Shown here: piece by piece, positions 42,801 to 54,800 of the stretch
How positions within the stretch are numbered: the stretch's first letter is position 1
How the letters are laid out: the number at the start of each line of letters is the position of its first letter
Assembly (NCBI GenBank): GCA_016801885.1
Contig: CM028891.1
Coordinates: 13,127,517-13,191,516, forward strand
Direction of reading: 5' to 3'
From: Toxotes chatareus
Taxonomy: Eukaryota > Chordata > Actinopteri > Toxotidae
DNA length: 64,000 nt
Notes under the pieces: model-generated
What the model saw: the letters and a program-made list of their open reading frames with translations, nothing else
Told to the model about the DNA's origin: nothing
Database searches by the model: none
Position numbers and translations under genes: made by a program

Positions 42801-45800
42801 GTGCATTCTGCTCCTCTACCTTCAGTCATGTAATGATGGATTGAACCACACAATTTGAGGCGAACTATTCTTTTTTTTTTGCCACAGAATGTCCTGGCTA
42901 AGAGGTGAGGGCTTTTCTTCCAAATAGTGTAGGAGGGATGCGGGAGGTTTCTCTGACTTTGGTTTAATCTGAAAAAATCAATAAGTGAATTTCCCAATTC
43001 AATGGCCAGCCAAGCAATTGAGAGTCAAAAGGAGATATGGAAATCTTGCCTGGGTAATTTGATTGCAAGATTGCAGCGCAAGAAGAAGTGAAAACCATCT
43101 GTGCTGGAATTGATCCCCCCTATCAGCAGGCTAACGTTTTAAATAAACAGAGTTTACTATGATGGCAGTTAAAAGTCCTGAGAAACTGCATGAAACTCTG
43201 GGTGCTGGAACGGGACCGGAGAAAGCCTCCATGCTCTTTCCTGGCACCGCTGCCTGCCAGCGCTTTGGCCCCGACGCAGAAAGAAATTAGCCAGTAAGGT
43301 CGTAAAACAAAACACAGCCGCAGAGGTCAGCTTCATCACAGGATTGTAGAAAAGTTAAGCTCTGGATTGGCTATATAGTCAGTGAGATTCACTGTGGTTC
43401 GCCACAGAATTACTCCCCCCAGAATAATCTAGGATAATGTATAATAGCTCCATGTTTACTGTAGACTGTCTATCTCCATAACATTTTCTGGCAGTGGTAT
43501 GATGTGACTGTAACATATTCAGCCCAGGGATAAAATAATGAATACATAAACCATTGTTTGTGGTAATGTACATGAACAGATTGTTGTTAGTGTAGTTTTA
43601 CGATACAGTAGTTTCTGACAAGCCATTTTATTGTGTGTTAATTCTCATCAACATATTTGTGAATAATGTGAGCTCATTAGTATGAGCCTATTTCTGCCAG
43701 GAAAAGAAAAATGCAGCCGAAAAGTTCAGAATGATACATATGGTGTGTATAAATTATTCAACACTAAGAGAAAAAGTTTTGGCAGATTTAGTTTATGAAA
43801 GAATAAGTCAAAATTTAGAGATGCTTCATAATTTTGACATAGTAAATAATATGACTTGAACTTGTCATATCACAGTTTTTACTTGAAATGTCATAATTTT
43901 GATTTAAGGCGCAGACGTGTACATGCTTCTACGCATACTTCAATCATGGGTCTGTGTATATCCAGACACGTTCCACACATGTACTTCATCAAAACATGAT
44001 GGAGAGCTCCTTTGTTGTATTTGGCTGAATGAAAGAGACAACCATGTGTGATCATTTACTAAGAATATGTCAGAAAAGAAGGGGAATACAATACAATACA
44101 TACATACATATAGTACACAAAATGAGCATCCAGTTTACTTTTCTGGCACATGTGCAGTCTGCTTACTTGTTTTGGGCTAAATTTTGGGGTCCACGCAGAC
44201 GAACATGGCCAGACGAACACAGAAACTAGGATTTGGTCTGCAGCCATGCTACATTGGTGGCTCTGTGAGGCTGTACTTATCAGTGCTTTGAGTTAAATGC
44301 TAATGTAAGCGTGCAAGTTTCACTGCACTTTTACTTAGAATTTCACTCTGTGAAGGACAGAAATACTTTACTTACTGAAAACTGGACATTTTTCAGAGAA
44401 GATATCATTTTTCTCTCCCCTCTTTTTAAGATGTCATGAAGATCTGATATATTTTATATATTGGTTTTTTGATATTGAATTTATTTCCTTGACATATAAA
44501 TAGTTGCTGATTCGTTTCAAGAGTATATTCCAATGCCCTTTATTTCCTTCAGGATGTTAATAATAAAGTTGAAGATGAAGTTCTTTAAAGTCTGTTTTAG
44601 ATTCCTGCTCTGAGGTGACTGGCGATCGCCCCACAGAATATAGCACACTGTGTTTTCTCTCCACATCTTCTGTTTGATCTAAACCCGGTTGTTGTTTTTA
44701 AGATGAGAACAGTCTCTTCTCTGATCCCCCTCTTACCTCTATCTTTCTGACCGGGGTCATTTGTCTGCTTTTTCCCTCACAGAGAGTTAATCTGTCCTTC
44801 GATTTCCCTTTTTATGGACATTTCCTGCGTGAAATCACCGTGGCAACTGGCGGTAAGTGAACACTGTTCTTGGACTGTGCTCTCTCAATACTAGTTATTA
44901 GTGTTATTATTGGATACACTGTATGTGCTTGGCGTATTAGACTGTACACAGACAGTTTTTATTGCTGCAGGGTTTAGGCGGGAATGTGGTAAGATTTATA
45001 AAATGAGTCTGGAGTACAGAGGCATTTATGAAATGGGGAAGAAAAAGAGTGTGAATGTACACATAGTACACACAGTCTCTGGTACTTCTTGTACCTGTGA
45101 CTGTGGTGTGGCCGCTGAACAAAGAGCTGAATACTGAAATACTGAAAAGAGCCAAATGGTTTTCTTTTTTCTGGGAAACTAAATCAGAAGATCCAGGGTT
45201 GAAAAGGCTCGCCTGGCACAAACCGCACTGAAAAACCACCAGCAACACTCTGCTAGCCAATCAGTCAGCCAGATACAAGACCATTTACAGCTCTCACCTC
45301 CACAGGGTAGTCTGCTAGACTCAAGAAACTAAAGAAAACAAACCACTCCCAAAACTCAGCACCAGCAGCTCCACACCAGACTTAACTGGAAGAGAAACCA
45401 GACCAATGGGTTTGGACTGGAAACAGAAGTCCCTCTGCCAAGTGGCCTAGCACACCCTGATAGACATGGATAAGGAGGTGGGGGTATCAGAGGATGTGTA
45501 TGTGTGGGTTAGACACGTGACTCAGCAGACGTGTCTGCCAGAGTGTGCAAAGCAATTTTCCACTTGAGTCTTGACGGCGAAACCACAACACCCCAACCAG
45601 CTATTATCACATCAAAGACTAAAGCTCTGCTCTTACCCAACTATTTCAGAGATGTTGTGCTGCGTTTAACTGCCACTGGAATAATAAAGAAATAATCCGT
45701 GGAGTCTCTTATCATCGTTATCGTCACTGTCTCATTTTCCCGCTTGATCCTTGATCACTGGCAAAGTTGAGTTTGGCTTTGGAAAAACGTTCTGGATGAT

Positions 45801-48800
45801 GGTGACGAGGAACAGACGGGCGCAGACGCTACGAGTGCAGAGGAGATAACGTGAATTTGCATTCCTCCAGACAGAGATGGAGGGATGAAGCCGAGGAGAA
45901 CAGGGGAAGCCGAGGAGGAGGAGGCAGCTATCTTCTTCTCACAGGCCTCTGGGGCTTTGTCTCCGAGACGCTCTCCTCCTATCCCTCCATTTCAGGGCCT
46001 ATCAGTCAGCTCGTCCTCCTCTCCCCACTGTACCATCTTTTCTCTCCACTTTCATTGCTGTCAGCAAGTCTCTGTTTTTACTTTGGCAAATATTTTTCTT
46101 TTTGCTACCTACGCTGAAACTCTGCAGGAGAAGATAATTTCTTAATGGGAGTGTGACGGAAGAGCAGCAGAGTTACAATTACTTTTTTTTAGTTTTTTTT
46201 CAGCTTTCTAAACAGTAAAGTAGCCAATCCTCATCCAGCAAGATGGGGTTGGCACGCAGCCTTGCCAAACATCTGAGGTCCAAGTCCACTTTTATGGTTT
46301 TTACGTACTGTAAATCTAGATTTACAAGAAGTCATTTTGTCTGATTTCCAATACTTCTTGAAACTTGATAATCTGACACTGTATGTATTAGAGGCAGGTA
46401 GAAGCAATTCTTTCTCCTAAGATAAAGTTTTAAAGGCTTAATTCAGGCAAAATGTATTGATAACATGCTTAATACATTTTTTTGTTTTATGCCCATTTGA
46501 ACCCACTATGTTTCCAGCTTTTATAAACTCAATATTGTTTGACTCCTAAAGCTTTTCACTATTTTCTGGCACTTTCTTGACTACACAATTAATTGATTAT
46601 TTCTAAAAATAACTGAAAGACTGATCGATGATGAAAATAATCATTGGTTGCTGCCCTGCTGCTCCAGCGGTAGTCTCAAAAATAACGCTGTGGCAGGCAT
46701 CAATGCTCGCTGCTACCTCAACGATTTAAACGCACCTTTAATGCTGCTACTTTAAACTCACCTACAAAATACACCGCTTTACAAAGTCAGTTCAACAGGC
46801 TGCAGCTGCTTAGAAGCTCTAACAATAAAAAGGGAAACAGAACATAAAAATGTTCCTAAGAATGTAGTGAGAATAAATGGATAATGTCAGCAAAGGGAAC
46901 ATTTATTATACAGTCAGCACAGTGCGCGAGACAAGTGACGGGTTCACTGCGACTGTCAACATACTGCAGGTCTTGTAGTGAGCTGACAGATTGTTTGTGG
47001 TCATGAGAGAGAGTCTAGTTCGTGGGGAAGTGTGTGGAGGGTTTAACGTGCATATTGTGAATATCAGTGATGATATATGACCTGACCACTGCCAGCTGTG
47101 TGGATGGATATCCAGCTGTGGTATGCCGTCCACAGAACCAGCTGTCACACTTTACAATGAGAATATAAACAGAAATTCAGAAAAACACAGAAACATGTTT
47201 ATTGAACCACCGTTATTAGACGTAGTTTCCAGAAGAATTAGTAGGTATGGTGATACAAACTTCATAGCTTACTATTTAAAACACAGAAGACCAAATAAAA
47301 CGTGGGTGCGTGCGCAAGCCCTGTCCTGACTCTTCCCGGCCTCAGAACAGCTGTGATAAACAGAAAATATCCTGTAAATTAAACACAGCTCAGTACGAAG
47401 GAACAAAGACCTTGTCTAAACACAGTGTCCAATAAAGTGAAGCTTTAGTCTAGAGGGACTGCTAATTCCCACTCATGTTTTTCTTGGACATACACAGCCC
47501 AGCACTTTTGGATAGCGGCACATATAAACATAGCTTGTCAAAGAAAGAATTATCCTTCTCCATCCCACCTTCACAAGACTTCTGTCTCTCTCTCTCTCTC
47601 TGTCTGTCCCAAACTCCTCTTTATTGTTTTGTCTCTCTTGTCGTTCTCTTCTCTGCTTGTACATCTGTTTTTCCTTCGGTTGCCTCCTCTCTCTTCTTCT
47701 GTCCAGTCTCCTTCTGCTGTAAGTGAATGAATTGCCTCTCTATTGAGCACCATAATGAATGAATAGCCTCTCTGCTGAGCGCCCCGCAGCTCTCACCTCT
47801 TTAGTGTATTGAGAGGCTGTCTGATTTCTTTAGACTGTCAAATAAGTCGTATTGTGTTTTCAGGAGATTGCTAGAAGAAAGCGGAGGCAGCACCAGAAAT
47901 AAAACCCCCTCGGCACAGGGCATTGTGAGTGTGTCCAGACACATGTGTGTGTGTGTGTGTGTGTGTGTGGAAGCTTTTTAGAGGTTGAAAGTGAAAGGAG
48001 AAATGGTTATATGGGGAAAACAAAGACAAAGCACGTCAAAGATGAAAACATTGTGTGAGTGTTGGGTAAATATGAGATGAGATGGTATGTATAGTGGCTG
48101 ATTGGGTGGAGGTCATTTGTGATGCTGCACGATCAGATAAAGGATCTGAAAGTGTCGCCGCAGCATCATATGAGCATGAAGTCTCCACCAGTGACTCACT
48201 GCATACCCCCTTCATTCACCGCATTATGTTTATGTTTACCTTAATTTAGGCAGGTAGACTCAACAATCCTGCCTCTTTATATTCTATCTTGTTTATATTC
48301 ATATACCATGACATAACATAGGGTGGGTTCTTTTATCTGATGTACTCTATCTGCTTCTAAACACTGAAACAGGGCAGACCATTTTTAAGGTGCTATCAGA
48401 CAGCGACTTGGATGTGCAGCGTTACTTGACATTAGCTTAATAGATATTATTTATTTGTTTTGTGTTTTTCCTTCACTGTCGGTGCACTAACAGCGGCTGC
48501 TTACTCTCGCTGTAGGAAGCCCATGCACGTTTTTTATTACTGGACCAGCTTGAGCCACTCTTAAACAAAAGCATATAAAAAGCTGTTCTGGAAAAGTTAA
48601 TGATAGGCCCTTGATTTAAGATTCTTTTTCCAAAAGCGTGCACATTTTTGAAAGGGATTAAAAACTAGACGTAACCATGGTAACTCCACCTAGTGAGCCC
48701 TACAGCGCTGAATCTTTTACCTCATTCACTCCTCTTCCAGGTGGAGTTCTCTACAGTCAGGACTTCACACCACTAAATAAAGTCACATCTTCACCCCCTC

Positions 48801-51800
48801 CTCCTGCTCTCAGTGTGTGTGCTGACATTGCTCTATATAGAGGTAATTCTGTGCAGGGAGGTCTTTGGGGGAAGATTGATTCCCCTCATGGTATGCTCTG
48901 CTCCTGGTTTCCGAAGTGATAGATGTGTTTTTATTGCCTTCCTACTGTAGGAGAAGACATATGCTGACATGAAATGGGGATTTATAGGCCTTTGCCGCAA
49001 TGAGAGTTTTTTCCAAAAATCCTCTTATCTTTCTCAGCAGGGTTTTTTTCCCCTATATGCCTCAGGAAGTTACTGTGCACATTGTATTTATCACGAGCTT
49101 TCCAAAAAAAGAAAGATCTTTTCACACAAGAATGATTTCTTACTCCATGAGGATTTTATTGTGAAATTCCATACTTAATTAAGAAAATGTCCATCTTAAA
49201 AACCAAGTGAGGTGAAGGACTTTTTCATAGTTAAGATACTTCACCATGTCCAACTCTGATTTAAAGGAATAGTTTGACATTTTGACATAATATTACTCAC
49301 ACATTTTTGACATTTGGAGTCCTGTTGAAAAAATAATTGTGAAAACATCAATTTTTTGATGATATTGTCATTGTAATGCATCAAACTATTCTTCAAGAGT
49401 ACATTACATCAAAAAACATGTGACTGTCTCACCCAGTCCCTTTGTTCAGAGTGAAACATGATTTTAAGGTTACATGTTAAGGTTTGCTGTGGATATTTTT
49501 GCAATCCAGGCAACATCAGAATGAGAATTAAAAGACTCTGTCTTGAATTAATCTTGAATTAATCTTGAAATAGCAGCTGACTTTGCTAAACTTTGTTGTC
49601 AGTGGGGAAATTAAGACGCTGTTTGATGCTGTTGTCATAAGTGCAAATTCTTTATGCAGAGACTGTTCCCTTGTGATGAATAATGAGTGTTTCCCCCCTT
49701 TTCTCGTATGTTTACAAGCTGCTAAACGATGCAGCTCTAGTTGGTGTTGACTGAGCATGTCCCTCTCGGTGGAAATGTCTATTTGTATCTCAATGAAGGG
49801 ACACATATATTGGAAAAGTTAACATAATTCCTTTTTGCTGTGATGGTCTCTTGTTAGCATCTGTGATTGATGATGTGGAGCGATAACACACATAAGAGGA
49901 GGGAAAGGAAGAACCAGCCAGGTTATAACCCCTTGATAATATATAGCTGCTCACTCGGCGTAGAGCCCCACTGATTTGTCCTTCTGTTTTTGATAAACGA
50001 TAATAGCGCTAATTAATCGCCATTGCAAGCCGAGGCAGCCTGTAGCATGAGGCCAGAGACAGAGGAAGAAGTGATCGTTGTGGGTTAATGAGGGGGTTTT
50101 TGCTCTGGAGGGCTTGTTGTCTTCCAGAAGGATACTGTGTCTGATAATGGCTTTATTGAAGGAGGAGAGGTAGTAATGGAGGGAAGAAAGATTGATGTTT
50201 GTTTATATGAGTTGCCAAAGGGTAAATCCACCTTAAAACACTTTATCAAAGCATGTGCAACACTGTTGGCGATACATCGAACATCATATGTCGGTGTTTT
50301 CAGCAGTTTCAGAACCTTTGACTTTGAAGAGTACAGAAAGCTACATGTTGTGTGTTTTCTCTTTTTCTCCCACAGGGTTTATTTATACGGGTGATGTGGT
50401 CCATCGGATGCTGACAGCTACTCAGTACATTGCTCCCTTAATGGCCAACTTTGATCCAAGTGTCTCCAGGAACTCTACTGTCATTTACTTTGACAACGGT
50501 AATACTATGTTTCTTCTAATATTTTATTTCTGCATGAATGTGAAGCAGTTGTACACGCTCTTGTTTTCAGTAACTGAAGCGAGCACCCCGGGGTGCTGGT
50601 TGCCTCTCGAGAGACAAATCCTGCTTTTAGAACTGAAGGAACATATAAACAGATTTTCTGAGGAGCAGAAAGATTCGATTTCTCTACAATAAATTACACA
50701 CCGCCGGTATCATCAAAAAAGCATTTGCTGTGGAAATTAGGAGCTGATTTTAATACGCAAAGTACAGACAATATGCTTTTACCAACAACAATAAACTTTC
50801 GAACATAACAGTCCCAACAGGAAACAAATATATTACAAAAAAGGACTGACAAAAATAAAAAAGTATAACGGTAAATATAGCAGTGACTAATGCATTAATT
50901 GGCAAGTGGAATCATTAACTATGCTCCAAATACTTGGGTGACTATGGCTGCGGAAGAATCCCACTTCAAAAAAAAAGAACAAACATTATAATAATTTTAT
51001 TAAGTTTAAAATTTGAGACTGAGATTTTCCCATACCATGTAAACATTGGTCTTGATGAGGGTTAGTTATTTCTGACTGTTGTTTTCTCGAATGATTTCAC
51101 AGAAAATGTATTCCTTCACAACGTGCATCAATATTGAAATATGAAATGATATTTACCTTCACAGAAGTTTTTAATTAAGTTGTTACTGAAATGAAGGCAC
51201 CTAATTTACTATTATTAATGTTATATGAGCCAAAATGGTTATTATTTTAAAATCAAGATATTTAATTTGTTATGACTAAAACCGCACAAACCATCTTAAG
51301 GTATTTATTTACAAAAAAGAAATTATTTTGTCATTACATGATTTATATGACACCCTCCTTGACCTCTGTAACATTCCCCTTAACTCCACATTCTCATTTT
51401 AACCTAAATCGATGCCCTTCCTCACACTGTGCACCTTTCCTGTGCCTTTTGTGATGGTTGTTATCCATCATGTCAGTCATCGTCATCTAATCCCTCTGCA
51501 GCAGAGTGACGGACCAACTGTGTGACCTTCTGCACTGGAGCTCATCCGACTTTAACCAAACTGGCAGCCAATCGATTTTCAGCCGGCCTGCAACTCAACG
51601 CACTGTCCATCAGTCAATGTCCTGCCAATACAGAATAAGAACTGTATGGTCTGTTGTGTTATGGGAGAGTTGGTTCTTCTTTCCATCAGACTGTGAGCAG
51701 TTTGATGAGCCGTTCACAGCAGAGACATATTGTTTGCTCTTGTTACACAAACAGATGGTGGAAGTTCACAGTGACAGTGTGAAGCTTTGTTGTTCAGTGT

Positions 51801-54800
51801 TCATTTTTCACAAAAACAGAACGTTTACCTCTTTTTGTTAATTAGAATGTGCTAAATAAAGAGCATGTGATTGGTTAGGACAAGACCTTCTCAAGTACCA
51901 ACCTGGAGTTTGTGCATAATTATGGAGTTGTGAAGTGTTTCAACGCCTGGCAGACTGAATTTGACTGCTGTTGCCAGTGGGATCTTGTGACAGCACTGTG
52001 GTAAAAATACCACTCACGGGCTGTAAAACATGTTTGACACTTTGAGATTTTTAGCACAACCATAGAACTCTGCCGGCACCTCCTTTCATCGTACGAGACA
52101 GGCATTTATTAATCCATTATTCACTGATAAATTTCAAGTGTTTTATTTCCTAAAGCACTTGAAACGCTGTCAGTTGTTCTGGTTAAAATGTCTTCTTTAT
52201 TACAAAAGTACAGTGTTTCGGGCTCTGTGTCAGGCACAGAGGGATCAAACATTCTTAAGCATGACTTAAGATGATGGAAACTTCCAATAGACTTTTTTCG
52301 CAAGAGACATTTTGATGTGTCACAGTAGGAAAAGCACAAGTGTAAACAATAAAATTAATAATGGTTGAATTCCATGTAGCTGCTTTGATTTCAGGTCTCT
52401 GTCATTATACATGCTGGTTCACTTTAAGACACCATTTATACTTAACCTCTTCTTGCATCTTGGGCAGATCAGATGTGTTATAAGTGGCACCTGGGCTTTC
52501 ATACTGTCCTAAGTCAAAATATCTGCTCTTAAAAAGGAATCAGAATTTTGTATTTTACACATGTGGAATCATCAAAACCTTCACAAAAGTAGGAAATAAA
52601 AAGGAAAATTAAATAAAATTTAAAAAACATAATATTAATCTTAGCCCAGAATGAAATAAATTCAGAAAATAAATGTGGTGTAAACCACACTAAAACTCGT
52701 GACAAAAGTTTCTTCACCAGGCCGAGGGTGGGCTGGCGTAATAGGGTAGGATTTGTTTTGTTTGTTTTGAGTTCATACAGCATGTTAAGCTTGTAAGTGG
52801 AATTAGAAACAAGGCCAGCGTGCACTCCCTCCACGCCTCCTCGCCCACGCTGTATTTTTAGCCAGGAAGCCCCAGATAGCATGGCAGCCTCCCCCCCTGA
52901 ACTCAATGCATTTTAAGCAGACTTATATCAGGCTTAACTTGTGCTGACTGAGTGAGCCTGCTGTGCCATGAGTTAGCAGCAATTTAGCCCTCCGTCCTCT
53001 CCGTCTGATATTCACAGCCTTTCTCCTGATCTCCATCTTCTTTAATGCATTACACAGCAACTCTTCAGTACCCTCTCTTTTTCCCCCCTTTTCCCATCCT
53101 AACACTCAAAATGGAGAGCCTTGCACTTGGTGCCCTTGACACTACAGTTGCCAAGTTGTGATAATATTACTCACACAATATTAAATATCAGTGCCAGATT
53201 AGATCCTAACTTGTATAACGTCCTACTTTAAAACATGAAACATACGAGTCCAGTGCCAGAGGCCCTTTACACACACCACATGCAATTTATCAGGGGTTTC
53301 CTGTACATGTAGACGCCTCTGCTCTCCAAACTGTCAGCAGAGAGGATAAATTCATGCTTTTACTTTGGATGGAAGACCTCTGGCTGTGTGATGGAAAAAT
53401 TGATTACTTGTGTTAACAAACCCTTATTGCCCTGGCACACAGCCAAATGACTATCTCTGAGGGTGGGATGGGTTTCACATCAAAAGGTCCTCCAAAGTCC
53501 ACGGTAAATCAAAATAGTGTTAAAAGTAATGTGAGGCCCACTGTCTGGAGGGTAGAGCTGTGTGTCTGGTACTAATTTAGTACGTACCCCAAATTAAAGC
53601 AACACTAGACTTGATGTGGTCAAGTGTGATTCAGTGATCAAGTGGCATTAAGTAGCTTTTTGGCTACAAATTGTGTTAAAGTAAGTTGCTCACGTATTCA
53701 TTTATTCATTGTTTCAGCAGTTCACTCATTTATTGATCCACTCATAAATAGCCTGTCTGCCTTTAAGAGCCGTCCAGCAGTCCTGATTTGTGATGGACAC
53801 TTTGTGTCTGTGACGCTTCATGTTTAAAGGGCCAGGTCACCCAAATCAAAGTAACAATTTAACCCCCCTCATTTAGTATTTATAAGCACTACAAACATTT
53901 AACAATGGTTTAAAACACAGTATAATACATTTGTAAGCATATATAAATATATATACAAATTAGCTTCTATGAAGACATATTTTATATTATTACAACTGTG
54001 TTTTTGCTATATTGTTGTTCATTATCTGTTTATACAGCAGCCCCTACTTATTGGTTCCCACACAAGGAGTTATAGTTGTACACAAATGCATTCATAAACA
54101 CTGAAAACTACATTAAAGTGTGTCATAAACCTCTAGATACAGTAGTTCATGTTTTATGTGGCCAGATTTGGAAATATCTGAGAGATAAGGCTTATGTAGT
54201 TTGGGTGAATTGACCCTTTATGTTGGCGTCATTGTTGCCCTCCTGCTTTAATTTATTCCTGGTGGTGACTGCTTTCAGCCAGCGTAGTTGGAAATATGCT
54301 CCTTTTCCTTTACCATGAGGAGAATTCATTCACCGCGCTGTCAGTCGCTCTTGCACAGAATGAAAAACTTTCACTGTTGTGAAAATTGCCGGAGCTACAT
54401 AATCCATCACAGTAACCACCACGCCTTGATTTGGTTTAGTGAAAAGTTTCAGTTTTATTGCTGTTTCATCCTGTTCCAGTCGAGTGTTTTCATACTAGTG
54501 CTCACAATACTTGAATGTCAGTCACCTCACACCCACAGGGGGAAATGGAGCCTCTGCCAGGAAATAATCCCTCAAAAATATATCGCCTTACAAACATGAT
54601 TGTTACATTTGATGTCTTCTTATTCTCAGTCTTTGCCCGGTCAGCAGTTCATTTCACGCTAGATCTGAGACAGCAGAGATGGTATTTCAGAAACACTGAA
54701 AAACAAGTCGGTGTTAAAAAATAAGAAGTTTGAGCTATATGGAGACGGCAACGTTCAAGTACACCTGTATTTTCCTTTAATCTATGTGTTTATTTTTGTG

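Larger units (their letters stand above)
42084..44782 (+). other. plxdc2: plxdc2 intron 3
   Basis: Bounded by GTAAGT and CCCTCACAG. It contains a 185-codon open frame at 42276-42833 with no family resemblance and biased composition, judged chance. It also holds a degenerate block of TCAAAATT/TCATAATTTTGA-type motifs (43800-43900) and a short AATAC/ATAC tandem at 44085-44111. Nothing else is recognised. Confidence 0.9.
44853..50375 (+). other. plxdc2: plxdc2 intron 4
   Basis: Bounded by GTAAGT and TCCCACAG. It holds a repeat copy at 46550-46655, a CT-rich run at 47585-47601, a (TG)13 microsatellite at 47944-47969, a small inverted-repeat element at 49267-49391 and an 11-bp tandem at 49542-49568. 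No coding feature is recognised. Confidence 0.9.

Noticed and set aside
42276..42833. 185-codon open frame on the plus strand in intron 3
   Set aside because: Longest open frame in the window, but it has no recognisable domain and a Ser/His-rich composition. It lies wholly in an intron with no coding-type splice context.
42521..42997. 158-codon minus-strand open frame
   Set aside because: Overlaps another chance frame in intron 3. Low-complexity Leu/Phe tail, no family resemblance.
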